A stretch of DNA of 64,000 nucleotides from JAHEFT01 sp963766195 (GCA_963766195.1 CAVXYY010000005.1:124001-188000), one strand, 5' to 3'. Positions 53,612 through 62,406 are shown, counted from the first letter of the stretch. The notes: generated from the letters alone by a model not told the origin. A program made the numbers and translations.

Positions 53612-55939
53612 CTACTGATCCTGCAAGTGCTCGATGAAGTAATCAGTCTTCATCGTGTGCAAGTGCAATGAGGTGCCCTCGCCTTCAACGATGCCATGGC
53701 GCCGATTGGGATAGGACATCAGGTCAAATTGCCTGTTGTGTTTCACCAATTCGTTGATCAGTCGTTCGGTACCCTGATAATGAACATTATCGTCCCCTGT
53801 GCCGTGAACGATGAGTAGTTTGCCTTCCAGCTGAGAAGCGAAAGTGATCGGTGAACCCTGTTGGTAACCTTCTTCGAACTCGCTCAGCAAACCGGAATAC
53901 TTCTCCTGGTAGATCGTATCGTATAAGCGTTGATCGGGTACCGGGGCAATCGCAATGCCGACATCATATTGCTGCGGATAGCGGAACATCATGTTGAGCG
54001 TCATCGAACCACCACCTGAATGGCCCCAGATACCGACCCTTTCGCAATCCACGTAATTCCAGCGCCGACAGATTTCCTTCAATGAATCGGATTGATCCCG
54101 CGAGCTCAGGATGCCTATTCCGCCATACACCGAACGCCGCCAGTCGCGGCCGCGCGGTGCATTGGTTCCGCGATTGTCGACCGAAGCAATCAAAAAACCC
54201 TGCTGTGTCATCAGAAAATGCCACATGGTGCTTGCCCCACCCCAGGCGTCGCGCACTGTTTGTCCCCAGGGCTCGCCGTAGACATAATTGATAATGGGGT
54301 AGCGCCGTGATGGATCAAAGTTCTCCGGGCGCAGAATAAACCCATCCAGCCTGAGACCATCGCGGGCGTTAACGGAAAAGAATTCAGGCGCATCAATCGC
54401 CAGTGCCTTAATCTTCGCTGCCAATATCGAGTTGTCTTCGAGCACATCGTGTACTTTGTGATCCGGCAGTGAGACCAGGTTGTATACCGGCGGCTGCATA
54501 AAGCTCGAATGTGTGTGGATGGCCCAACGGGAATCAGCGGAAACCTGGTAGCTGTTGGTGCCGCTCAATTCAGCCGGGGTCACCTGCTCCATCTGTCCGC
54601 TGCCATCAAGTTTGCTTCGGTGTAAATAGCGTTGGGCTACATTGTCTGGCGAGGCAATAAAATACAGCCAGCCACTTTCCTCATCGACAGAAGTTAACTC
54701 CACGACATCGAATTCGCCCGGAGTCAGATCGGTAAAAGTTTTACCATCACGGGACACTTTATAAATGTGTCGCCAGCCACTGCGCTCACTTTGCCAGATG
54801 AATTCTTCGGAATTTTCCAGCCAATCAGGGTCGATCAGGTCTTCGATATAGGTTTCCTCATGCTCGGTCATGAAATTCGTAATTTCACCACTGCGTGCAT
54901 CGGCATAGAAGAATCGATTGGTATCCTGTTTTCGATTGAGCTGCTGGATCAGCACCTGCTCGCTGTTATCTGCCCAATCCATCCGTGGGATGTACATGTC
55001 CTTGGGCACACCCGGCAAGGTGATCCAAACCGTATCACCCGCATCTATCGGCACGATACCTATTCTCGCCGCTGAATTTTCTTCACCGACTTTTGGGTAG
55101 GGTATGGCGGTTATGGTCGGATACAGGGTGTCCGTGTTGTTGATCAGGAAAAAATCCCGGGCAGCGTGGGTATCGAGTTGCCAATACGCAATGAGCTTGC
55201 TGTCAGGGCTCCACCTGAAGCCGTCCAAAATCCCGAATTCTTCCTCGTAGGCCCAGTCGAACAGACCATTAATCACGGTTTCTGATGCATCATTGGTGAG
55301 GGCTTTCACTTCGCGACTGGCCAAATCCTGAACATAAATATTGTCTTCCCACACCCAGGCAAAGTGTTTGGCATCGGGCGAAAATTTGCCGAACATCATG
55401 CGGCTCGGGGAGGTTTTGTCACCTCCGAGTTGCCAGAGTTCGCCACTATCCAGTTCAAGAACCCAAAAATCACCCCTGCTTTTCTTACGCCATACATACT
55501 CGGCGTTGGTGTTGATCAGGAGCTTGGTTTTGTCGTCCGACCAGTGATAATCATCGACCACCAACGCTTTGTCTGAGCCTTTGGGTGTTAGCTGGTCAAG
55601 TGTTATAAGAACCGTGCGTTGCTGGGTGGCTGGATCGTAATTGACGACTTCTTCATACAGTTTGATGTCATCGCCGTAATCATCTTTTTCCAGAACCACA
55701 TCCTCATAACCCGGGGCGGTCTCCAGCGCGGTGTAAGCTGCGCCCTCATCCACCCAGCGAACCGTGCCCGGACGCTTTGCCTGGTATTCCCAGTCTAAGA
55801 ATATCGCTTCATTGCTGAGCTTTATGCCGCTATCCGCGGCCGCCGGGGTCTCCTGTGCCGACACATTTTGACCCGCCAGAAATGCTGTGACTGAAATGAT
55901 GGTGGCGATGGAGCGAAGAAGTTGCTGCAGAAAATTCAT
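53612..55939 (-). CDS. Exported dipeptidyl peptidase IV-like S9 peptidase
   Basis: The 775-residue protein has a signal peptide (cleavage near VSAQET), a beta-propeller N-terminal domain (DPPIV_N, with repeated YVWRK, HFAWVWEDNIYVQDL and KLIAYWQLDT) and a C-terminal S9 hydrolase: Ser641 in GHSGGG, Asp716/717 in GTGDDNVH and His748 in NRRHGI. The Glu pair for N-terminus binding may lie in DWAYEEEFGI. It should release dipeptides with proline or alanine in second position from peptides in the periplasm. The ATG ending at 55939 starts the signal peptide; the frame is open to 56053. Confidence 0.92.
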   Translation of the reverse strand: MNFLQQLLRSIATIISVTAFLAGQNVSAQETPAAADSGIKLSNEAIFLDWEYQAKRPGTVRWVDEGAAYTALETAPGYEDVVLEKDDYGDDIKLYEEVVNYDPATQQRTVLITLDQLTPKGSDKALVVDDYHWSDDKTKLLINTNAEYVWRKKSRGDFWVLELDSGELWQLGGDKTSPSRMMFGKFSPDAKHFAWVWEDNIYVQDLASREVKALTNDASETVINGLFDWAYEEEFGILDGFRWSPDSKLIAYWQLDTHAARDFFLINNTDTLYPTITAIPYPKVGEENSAARIGIVPIDAGDTVWITLPGVPKDMYIPRMDWADNSEQVLIQQLNRKQDTNRFFYADARSGEITNFMTEHEETYIEDLIDPDWLENSEEFIWQSERSGWRHIYKVSRDGKTFTDLTPGEFDVVELTSVDEESGWLYFIASPDNVAQRYLHRSKLDGSGQMEQVTPAELSGTNSYQVSADSRWAIHTHSSFMQPPVYNLVSLPDHKVHDVLEDNSILAAKIKALAIDAPEFFSVNARDGLRLDGFILRPENFDPSRRYPIINYVYGEPWGQTVRDAWGGASTMWHFLMTQQGFLIASVDNRGTNAPRGRDWRRSVYGGIGILSSRDQSDSLKEICRRWNYVDCERVGIWGHSGGGSMTLNMMFRYPQQYDVGIAIAPVPDQRLYDTIYQEKYSGLLSEFEEGYQQGSPITFASQLEGKLLIVHGTGDDNVHYQGTERLINELVKHNRQFDLMSYPNRRHGIVEGEGTSLHLHTMKTDYFIEHLQDQ

Positions 55940-56100
55940 TCGGAAGGTCTCTCGGAGGGGGTGCAACACTTTAAGAAACAACGGGCTCAGAGTAAAGCTA
56001 TAAAGGGCCTTGCAGCACAGTAGCAAGACCAAACGCTGGCTTGCTCTAAGCATCTAGGGTAATTGGGGCGGGCATCATATTTTCTGCAATTAACTTCCGC

Positions 56101-56200
56101 TCCTGGCCGAACTGAGAACTTATCTACCATGAAATTGGAAGCTGAACTGCTCCTCTGACTGCCAATAGTCTCCGCTTCCGACCCGAAGGCGAACTTGGCA
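56101..56200 (+). repeat. Dispersed palindromic repeat, copy 5, deleted centre
   Basis: CTGGCCGAACTGAGAACTTA and ATGAAATTGGAAGCTGAAC are followed directly by TGCTCCTCTGACTGCCAATA and the CCGCTTCCGACCCGAA tail. The 30 bases with the palindrome are missing exactly between two GAAC words, as by recombination between them. It lies just upstream of the SDR at 56254. Confidence 0.8.
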
Positions 56201-56242
56201 ACATAGCCGCTTGCAGGTTGTTATTTGGTTGTGATGACACCG

Positions 56243-56248
56243 TATAAT
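56243..56248 (+). promoter_or_regulatory. TATAAT close to the SDR start
   Basis: Perfect TATAAT five bases before ATG 56254; TTGTTA stands 19 bases upstream as a possible -35. Transcription would start at or next to the start codon. Confidence 0.45.
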
Positions 56249-56253
56249 GAGTT

Positions 56254-57027
56254 ATGCAAACTTTAAAAAACTCCCTTACTTTTATTTCCGGTTCTACTCA
56301 AGGAATTGGGCTGGCTATTGCACAGGCTTTTATTGAAAGCGGCGCGCAAGTTGTCGTTCATGGGCGTAGGGAAGCGAAGTCCTGCGAGGCAGCCGGGGTA
56401 ATAGGAGCATGCGGTGCGGTATGGGGTGATTTGAGCACGACCGAAGGGGCTAATGATGTGCTGGCTCAGTTGGAACAGATCGGTGCGGTTGAAATTTTGA
56501 TCAACAACGCCGGAATCTTCAGTGTGGAAGATTTTTTTAAACTACCAGACGAGGAGTGGCATCGATATTATCAAACCAATGTGATGAGTTTGGTCCGGCT
56601 CTGCCGCGCATTGATGCCCGGCATGTTAGAGCGTGACCGTGGCTGCATTATCAATGTGTCCAGTGAAGCTGCGGTGAAACCGCTGCCCCAGATGATTCAC
56701 TACTCAATGACCAAGACGGCAATACTATCAATTTCACGCGGGCTCGCTGAGTTAACGAAAGGGACCGCTGTTCGTGTTAATTCTCTCTTGCCCGGGCCGA
56801 CCTGGACGGGCGGAGTGGAGGATTATTTTGACGGATTGGCTCGGCAGGAAGGACGACCACTGGAGGATGTCTTGAGTAACTACTTCCAGCAGCATGAACC
56901 TACTTCATTGATCCAGCGTTTCGCGCAAGTGGATGAGATTGCCGATGCTGCGCTATTTCTTGCGAAAAACGGCGCGGTGAACGGAAGTTCGTTGCGCGTC
57001 GAAGGTGGAATCATTCGGGCGCTCTAA
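56254..57027 (+). CDS. Cytoplasmic SDR oxidoreductase
   Basis: The 257-residue protein is a classical SDR without signal peptide: GSTQGIG at the cofactor loop, NNAGIF, NVSSEAA with the catalytic serine, YSMTK with Tyr and Lys, and the C-terminal NGSSLRVEGG. HGRREAK after the second strand suggests NADP(H). It resembles 3-oxoacyl-ACP reductase-like and sugar dehydrogenases; the substrate is open. A TATAAT lies five bases upstream and there is no Shine-Dalgarno, so it may be leaderless. An IS30 remnant begins 60 bases after the stop. Confidence 0.88.
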   Translation: MQTLKNSLTFISGSTQGIGLAIAQAFIESGAQVVVHGRREAKSCEAAGVIGACGAVWGDLSTTEGANDVLAQLEQIGAVEILINNAGIFSVEDFFKLPDEEWHRYYQTNVMSLVRLCRALMPGMLERDRGCIINVSSEAAVKPLPQMIHYSMTKTAILSISRGLAELTKGTAVRVNSLLPGPTWTGGVEDYFDGLARQEGRPLEDVLSNYFQQHEPTSLIQRFAQVDEIADAALFLAKNGAVNGSSLRVEGGIIRAL

Positions 57028-57086
57028 GCTGGTTGTTGAATTGAAGTATGGGCCACTGTTGATGAGATCAAAACTTCCGGTATTGG

Positions 57087-57778
57087 CTGCGGTTTCAACC
57101 GGTCGATGCAACACATTGATTAAATCGTTCAGCTGGTGTTTCAAAGTTTAACGTTTCTCTTGGCCTCTCGTTAAGACGTCTGGCGACGGCATTCAACCGG
57201 TTCTGGTGAACCTTCGATAGATCCATTCCTTTCGGGAAGTACTGTCTGAGCAAGCCGTTGGTGTTTTCATTGGAGCCGCGCTGCCAGGGACTCTGTAGAT
57301 CGCAGAAGTAGACCTTGATATCAGTGTCCAGGGTGAAGCGTTTGTGATCAGCCATCTCTTTACCGCGGTCCCAGGTCAGCGACTCGCAGAGTTCCCGCGG
57401 TAGCTTGTGAGCCTGCTTGATGAGTGCGTTAACCACCGTCTCAGTGTCTTTGCTTTTTACTCTGGCTCGCCACGATGCGCGCCAGCGCCGACACCACGCG
57501 AGATCTCTTCACGTTCAGCGAGGGATAAGGTTCGCCTGGACCGCGTTCGCTTCGGTGGTCGTATCCCGCCCGTCCTTCGAAGAATGCGGGCGACCGAGCC
57601 ATGGGTACGGTCAAAGAGCTGTGCAATCGATTCCAGAGACTCGCCTTTCCGCCAGCGATCCCACATCAGTGCCTTGTCTGTTTCGGTGTAATGAATCCGA
57701 GGTTTTCGGGCCATACTGCAACACTCCTTCTGTTACTCACAGATAGTAGTGTGTTGCGTTGACCGGTTGAAACCGCAG
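57087..57778 (-). mobile_element. IS30-family element, internally deleted, both inverted repeats present
   Basis: The left end 57087-57114 (CTGCGGTTTCAACCGGTCGA...) and right end 57751-57778 are inverted repeats that match at 26 of 28 positions. Between them only two pieces of a transposase gene remain. The element is 692 bp, versus about 1.0-1.2 kb for full IS30 relatives. No target duplication is obvious. Such a deletion derivative could still be mobilised in trans. Confidence 0.85.
57095..57714 (-). pseudogene. IS30-family transposase remnant
   Basis: The 5' piece (57457-57714) encodes the helix-turn-helix N-terminus: HYTETDKALMWDRWRKGESL and a second TLSLAEREEISRGV segment. The 3' piece (57095-57436) encodes the C-terminal DDE region: LTWDRGKEMADHKRF, SPWQRGSNENTNGLLRQYFP and the end RPRETLNFETPAERF. 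About 140 residues between them, including the first catalytic Asp region, are missing, and the frames differ. The gene cannot make an active transposase. Confidence 0.88.
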
Positions 57779-57857
57779 GCAAACTGAGAACTTATTTCCC
57801 CAAATAATATCGACCAGCAGAGGCTCTTCTATCTTTTGAATTCCGGAATATCCATTT

Positions 57858-58808
57858 TTGAAGGAGACCAGGGCCGCTTCGGACCCAGAGCGGTCCTCTG
57901 GTGATAAAATGGCGCGCGGCCGAAAACGACCCGAAGCGGTCGCTTACACTTTTGATATCTCATGGGCCGATTCCCGCGACCAACTAAATCCGGAGCGTAC
58001 GACGAAGACAAGAAAGACTGTTTTTACTTTGCTTGCATTGGTTCTGATCGTAAGTGGAGGAGGAATATTCGCTGACGAAGCTTCGAAAGCGAAAGCTGTT
58101 TTGGTTACCGGAGCAAGCTCGGGGATTGGTTTGCAAATAGTCGAAACCCTGCCACGCAATGGATTCTGCGTTTATGCCGGCGCCAGGAAAGCAGAAGATT
58201 TGAAAATGCTTGACGCAATGGACAATGTGAGTGCGGTTCGACTCGACGTTAATGTCTTTGGCCCGTTTCGTATTAACCAGGCATTCCTGCCGATGTTGCT
58301 GGAAAGCAACGGCCGGACATCAATCATTGGTTCCATCAGCGGTTATATTCCAGATGCGAGTGACGGCGGTTACGTAGCGAGCAAGTTCGCGGTCGAGGGT
58401 TACACAGATTCTCTTGCGATGGAGTTAGCGGGTACCGGCGTATATGTCGGCATTGTGGAACCGGGGGGCTACAAATCACAGATCCGCGACAAATTTGTCG
58501 CACAGGCGTTAACAGCTGAAGGTGAAGGTGACTTCGTCATTGACGACGAGACACGGAAATCGCTGATGGATTATGCAGCAAGCAATGAAGCGATGAAGGA
58601 CCCGGTCGAAGTGGCGGATGCGGTGTTACTCCAGATGTCCAGTGACGCACCGAAGAGGCGTTACATGGTTACGCCAAATGCAGAACAAGCCGCACTGACA
58701 ATTCGCTTTGCCATGCAGCGAATGCTGCAATTGAACGAAGGCCAGCCTTATTCTTACAGTCGCGACGAGTTGGTCGCGCTACTGGACGAGTTACTCAAAA
58801 CCAAATAG
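57858..58808 (+). CDS. Exported SDR paralogue with internal 49-residue deletion (copy 3 of 3)
   Basis: After a hydrophobic segment (VFTLLALVLIVSGGGIFADE) the protein follows the other two exported SDRs: TGASSGIG, YAGARKAEDL, and later GSISGY, YVASK and the ending YSYSRDELVALLDELL. Between RLDV and NVFGPFRI the 49 residues found in the paralogues, with the NNAG motif, are absent, in frame, at a repeated GACGT word near 58245-58256. The fold would lack strand D and helix E, so normal cofactor binding is unlikely. The true start is unclear: the open frame begins at 57858, with ATG 57909 inside, and neither has a good ribosome binding site. Confidence 0.72.
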   Translation: MKETRAASDPERSSGDKMARGRKRPEAVAYTFDISWADSRDQLNPERTTKTRKTVFTLLALVLIVSGGGIFADEASKAKAVLVTGASSGIGLQIVETLPRNGFCVYAGARKAEDLKMLDAMDNVSAVRLDVNVFGPFRINQAFLPMLLESNGRTSIIGSISGYIPDASDGGYVASKFAVEGYTDSLAMELAGTGVYVGIVEPGGYKSQIRDKFVAQALTAEGEGDFVIDDETRKSLMDYAASNEAMKDPVEVADAVLLQMSSDAPKRRYMVTPNAEQAALTIRFAMQRMLQLNEGQPYSYSRDELVALLDELLKTK

Positions 58809-58860
58809 TGGCGCTTCCCAGTATCGATAGTAAGAAAAGATTCCACGCGAGGTAAACACA

Positions 58861-59346
58861 ATGCACAACCCGATAGAAGAACTGGTTACCCTGTTTGAGA
58901 ACAAGGCCATAGATCGGCGGGGTTTTATTCAATCGCTCATGTTATTGGCAGTATCGCCAACCATTGCTCAGGCGCAAGCGGGGCAGCTCGATGCAAATTC
59001 TTTGAATCACGTTACGCTGGCTGTATCCGATCCGGAGCGATCGAGGGAGTTTTATGCATCGGTCCTGAATATGAGCGTGGTATCCCGTCAACCTGCGAGT
59101 CCCGTGGTAGGGGCGGGAATTAACATGGGTGCCGGTGATAGCTTCCTGGGACTCTATCCGCTCAAAAATCCTGGTCGCATAGACCACTTCTGCATAGGTG
59201 TGGATAACTATGTGATTGAAGAGGCGGCCGAAAAATTGAAGCTGGTTGGCGTGACGCCTGTCATCCGGGAGGACCGGCCTGAACTCTATTTCAAAGACCC
59301 CGATGGGATTACGGTACAACTATCCCAGAAAGAGTACCGGGGTTAG
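58861..59346 (+). CDS. Tat-like exported VOC-family protein
   Basis: The 161-residue protein has an N-terminal stretch with DRRGFIQSLMLLAVSPTIAQAQ, which resembles a twin-arginine signal, then a VOC domain: LNHVTLAVSDPERSREFYASVL and RIDHFCIGVD, ending YFKDPDGITVQLSQ. The His of LNHVT, His of IDHF and a late Gln or Glu may bind a metal. It starts 52 bases after the truncated SDR gene with GAGG before the ATG, so the two may be one transcript. Substrate is unknown. Confidence 0.82.
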   Translation: MHNPIEELVTLFENKAIDRRGFIQSLMLLAVSPTIAQAQAGQLDANSLNHVTLAVSDPERSREFYASVLNMSVVSRQPASPVVGAGINMGAGDSFLGLYPLKNPGRIDHFCIGVDNYVIEEAAEKLKLVGVTPVIREDRPELYFKDPDGITVQLSQKEYRG

Positions 59347-59398
59347 TCGAAGTTCCACTCCTGGCAGAACTCAAGTCTGCCCTGTCAGCATAGAATGA

Positions 59399-59423
59399 GG
59401 TCCGCCTGGCGTCAGAGCGGACC
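59399..59423. repeat. Small hairpin GGTCCGC/GCGGACC
   Basis: A 7-bp perfect stem with an 11-base loop in the 167-base gap between convergent genes. Its TCCGC/GCGGA core is related to the stem of the dispersed repeats, and it may act as terminator. Confidence 0.45.
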
Positions 59424-59513
59424 AGCAGATTTTAATTTCGTAGAACGGTAAATTTTCTTTAGCCAAAAAGGCCGGGAATTAAGTGCCATGTCTCCGCTTC
59501 TGGCCGGTATCGG

Positions 59514-60794
59514 TTAATGCTCTACATAATCGATCAGCGTTTCCAGGTAGCGGGATTTCAGCTGCTTACTCGCCAATACCTGCTTGATCGGCGGGAGCTT
59601 CAAGATCACTCCAAGCACTCCGGCCATGGCGCGATGGCTCCACAGGGCCTGATTATCAAAAATCAGGTTCTGTAATTTTCCGCGTTCAATGGCCATTACC
59701 ACTGCCCGGTGCGTTCCGTTCAACGGTGTCAGAACGCGCTTGGCCCGTGATTCCAGGGAGAGGCTGTTTTTATTACAGCTTCGTATACACACTCCACAAC
59801 CCAAACACAGCTCGTCATTCAACCGCGCCACTTTCATTCGGGGCTTCTGCGGATCATTGGCCGAAACCAGGGTCATCGCTTCTACCGGGCAGACATTGAC
59901 GCATTTGCTGCAGCCATTGCAATTTTCCTCATCGATGACCGGGATGAAGTTGGTGGTATGCACCGGGTTGAGAATTGCGAAACGGCGTGCGGCGATCATT
60001 GCCTCACAACAGCAACCACAGCAATTACAAATAAAAGCCACCTGCTCACGCACGTTTTCACCAAACTGCACCAGATTGTGCTCATAGGCCTGCTGCAGCA
60101 GGTCATGGCATTCGTGCTTGTCAACCGCACGCGCCGTGCCGTGCTTCGTCAGCGAGGCCGCGGTGATGTTGAAGGTCATGCAAATGTCTTGTGGTGCGGA
60201 ACAGGCTTTGCCAACGTGTTCCATCTTGTGTCGGCAATAACAGCGCCCGACGCCGATGTGACTGGCTGTCTCGATCACCTCGCTGACTCGTTCATAGTCC
60301 AGTACATGCAGTGCATTTTCATCCGACAGCGCCGGCTCATGAACAAAGGTCCGACCCAGCTGTGTTTCGCCCCGGGTGAACAGCTCCCGGATAAAGTCCT
60401 CTTCCACGTTCAGGTACTGATAAAAAAGTTCGCCAAGCACTTTCTGATCGATATCGTTGCGCACGCGCATCAGTGAGAACTCGAAAAAACCGGCCATAGG
60501 TGGGGGCAACACATATACCGATTCACTGTTTTGCTCGATATCCAACAGGATGGCCCTGCCCGCCAGCTCATCCAGAATATTTTGGGTTTCAGCCAGGCTC
60601 TTCTTCCAGATTCGGCTGGCTTTTTTTGCCGTAAAAGGCTTGATGGGCATCAGAGAAACCAGGCCGGCTTCTTCTACACTGAACAGCATGGATAAGATCC
60701 GAAACAGCAGATCGGATGGCGGTGCCCCCTGTGGAAAGCGGTTTAACCTGTCGGTTAAAGCGGTGTAACTTGTTTTAAGCGTTGTGTGCGCCAC
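59514..60794 (-). CDS. Iron-sulfur protein with two 4Fe-4S motifs and a helical N-terminal domain
   Basis: The 426-residue protein has an N-terminal region of about 150 residues with winged-helix-like character (SRIWKKSLAETQNILDELAG), a cysteine-rich middle (GRCYCRHKM and CNCCGCCCE) and a ferredoxin pair: CNGCSKCVNVCP and CLGCGVCIRSC. Electron transfer is expected in the cytoplasm; the CxCxxK and CNCCGCC clusters may bind further metal. Similar proteins are annotated as 4Fe-4S ferredoxins of unknown partner. The start is a GTG directly after an in-frame stop. No redox partner gene is adjacent. Confidence 0.85.
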   Translation of the reverse strand: MAHTTLKTSYTALTDRLNRFPQGAPPSDLLFRILSMLFSVEEAGLVSLMPIKPFTAKKASRIWKKSLAETQNILDELAGRAILLDIEQNSESVYVLPPPMAGFFEFSLMRVRNDIDQKVLGELFYQYLNVEEDFIRELFTRGETQLGRTFVHEPALSDENALHVLDYERVSEVIETASHIGVGRCYCRHKMEHVGKACSAPQDICMTFNITAASLTKHGTARAVDKHECHDLLQQAYEHNLVQFGENVREQVAFICNCCGCCCEAMIAARRFAILNPVHTTNFIPVIDEENCNGCSKCVNVCPVEAMTLVSANDPQKPRMKVARLNDELCLGCGVCIRSCNKNSLSLESRAKRVLTPLNGTHRAVVMAIERGKLQNLIFDNQALWSHRAMAGVLGVILKLPPIKQVLASKQLKSRYLETLIDYVEH

Positions 60795-61116
60795 AATGCA
60801 TCACCCGTTGATATTTGTGGGATCCTGCTCATGAATTGTCAACCATCTTTCTAGGCATTTCGACAGTTTTTCGGCGATTTCTTGACCGCCTGCGGGGAAT
60901 CGAACCCAAGCTCTGCATGAGTCAACGACGAACGCTCCTGGCCGAACTGAGAACCAATTGATGCCGCAACTCCCCCTCAGGCACGCGGATCTAAAAGGAT
61001 GTCCAGTCTGAAAGACGAAACAGAAGGTGTTCGCTTCTTCAGAAAACATTGGAAACGTTGCCTGGCTATCAGCGATGGTCAAACTGATTGCCAACAGCGG
61101 CTATAGACTGCTGCAG
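60795..61116. other. About 320 bases with the left end of the dispersed repeat
   Basis: CTCCTGGCCGAACTGAGAAC at 60936-60955 is the left end of the dispersed repeat; the palindrome does not follow. GGGGAATCGAACCC near 60893 looks like the complement of a tRNA T-arm, but no tRNA folds around it. No gene is supported. Confidence 0.5.
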
Positions 61117-61140
61117 AAAACCCCGCCGAAGCGGGGTTTT
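61117..61140 (-). terminator. Rho-independent terminator of the HAF-repeat gene
   Basis: AAAACCCCGC and GCGGGGTTTT form a 10-bp stem with a CGAA loop. It lies 46 bases after the stop codon of the minus-strand gene at 61187, and has T-runs on both strands, so it is bidirectional. Confidence 0.82.
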
Positions 61141-61186
61141 CCATGGGGTGAGGGCTGGCTTAAAATTGCACCCGTTACCATAGATT

Positions 61187-62212
61187 TTACTTCATCGGAG
61201 TGGCGATGAAGCCATAGTGATATTCAACCCAGTCCCAAGTGTCTTCGTCAACATAATAATCCGAACACATGCCAACGATAACTCCATCATTGCGGATCTG
61301 TGATGTAGTCATATCGGTGTATAAAACCCAATCTGGTTCTGGTGGTGGCGGAATATTGGAATCACAAGGTTTTTGATACAGCATTTGGTCATCAGTAAGC
61401 GTAATAGCCTCGAATCCAGTGCCCTTTGAAAGAGTCGTGACGTAAGCCTTGTACTCAAATGTTTCAGGGTCGAGATACCACCCCGTTACCAGCCCGTTTT
61501 CCGAGATTCCACGAGCCCTGGTTTCACCCGGATAGCTTTGATTAATCGCAAAATACTTAACAGAACCGTCTTCCTGGCGCAGATAGCCATAAAAACCCTC
61601 AGGGGAGCCCGGGTAGGCTTCATCAGCAAATAAGTAGACGCTTCCGACGTTCTGACCTTGCGCGTTGATCGCGTTAGCAAGGGTCCCCCAAGAGGGAAGA
61701 AACTCTTCATACGTATCGTATTCAGAGTCATAAATAAAACCTAACCAGTTACCGAATTCATCTATTTCATATCCGCTAACCTGGCCGTCCGGGTTCACCC
61801 CTCTTGCCTCGCATCCAGAGTCGTCGGTCATGGAAGGTGGTGAGAAAGTCGTGATATTGCCGCCTTTGTCACGTATGGCGCAAACGCCATCACCAACACG
61901 CCCTACCATCACACCGGAATTACTGATTTCATAAACGACCATCTCATCAATGACCGTATACTCGCCTCTCTTCATGTCGTACATGAAACTGGGGCCCTCT
62001 CCAAATTCAGTGTTACCAACGACCTTTCCAGCATTATTGATGCCGGAAGCCTGGGCGTAATCTGCTTCGGGGGGTATAACTACCTGAAAACTGTATTCGG
62101 CATGGACTGAAAATGAACAAATCATCATAGGCAGCAGAAGCAGCAGTAGACAACGGAATTCAGTTGCTGTTCTTCCGATTTTGCTGAATGTGTTTTCAAT
62201 AAATTTAGACAT
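61187..62212 (-). CDS. Exported HAF-repeat protein
   Basis: The 341-residue protein has a signal peptide (LLLLLLPMMICSFSVHAEY) and at least five HAF-type repeats of the form GI(N/S)xxGxVVG: GINNAGKVVG, ISNSGVMVG, GVNPDGQVSG, AINAQGQNVG and GISENGLVTG. Such repeats build beta-propellers in extracellular proteins of unknown role. An AGGAG seven bases before the ATG decides for the start at 62212 and against the upstream frame to 62230. A strong terminator follows. It is divergent from the CadC-like regulator. Confidence 0.82.
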   Translation of the reverse strand: MSKFIENTFSKIGRTATEFRCLLLLLLPMMICSFSVHAEYSFQVVIPPEADYAQASGINNAGKVVGNTEFGEGPSFMYDMKRGEYTVIDEMVVYEISNSGVMVGRVGDGVCAIRDKGGNITTFSPPSMTDDSGCEARGVNPDGQVSGYEIDEFGNWLGFIYDSEYDTYEEFLPSWGTLANAINAQGQNVGSVYLFADEAYPGSPEGFYGYLRQEDGSVKYFAINQSYPGETRARGISENGLVTGWYLDPETFEYKAYVTTLSKGTGFEAITLTDDQMLYQKPCDSNIPPPPEPDWVLYTDMTTSQIRNDGVIVGMCSDYYVDEDTWDWVEYHYGFIATPMK

Positions 62213-62406
62213 ATCTTTCTCCTCAGTCATGGAATGTCATTTGACCGAACGGGCTTTCTTCGAAATGAAAGCCATTATTCGCCTGTTCATTATCAGTACC
62301 GTCAGCATTCGTTGCGGGGAAGCTTTGGTGAATATCGAGGTAAGCTTTTGGGAACAGCCACTTACATGTACTATGAAACAATTACTTGGGTACGAGAAAG
62401 ATATCC

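Noticed and set aside
60885..60912. GGGGAATCGAACCC resembles the complement of a tRNA T-arm
   Set aside because: The T-stem pairs only at three positions and no acceptor, D or anticodon arm can be drawn around it.
35847..62400. Classical chromosomal integron with attC sites
   Set aside because: The repeats lack the GTTRRRY/RYYYAAC core sites, and no integrase gene is in the window. The cassette-like layout is kept as a finding without the integron label.
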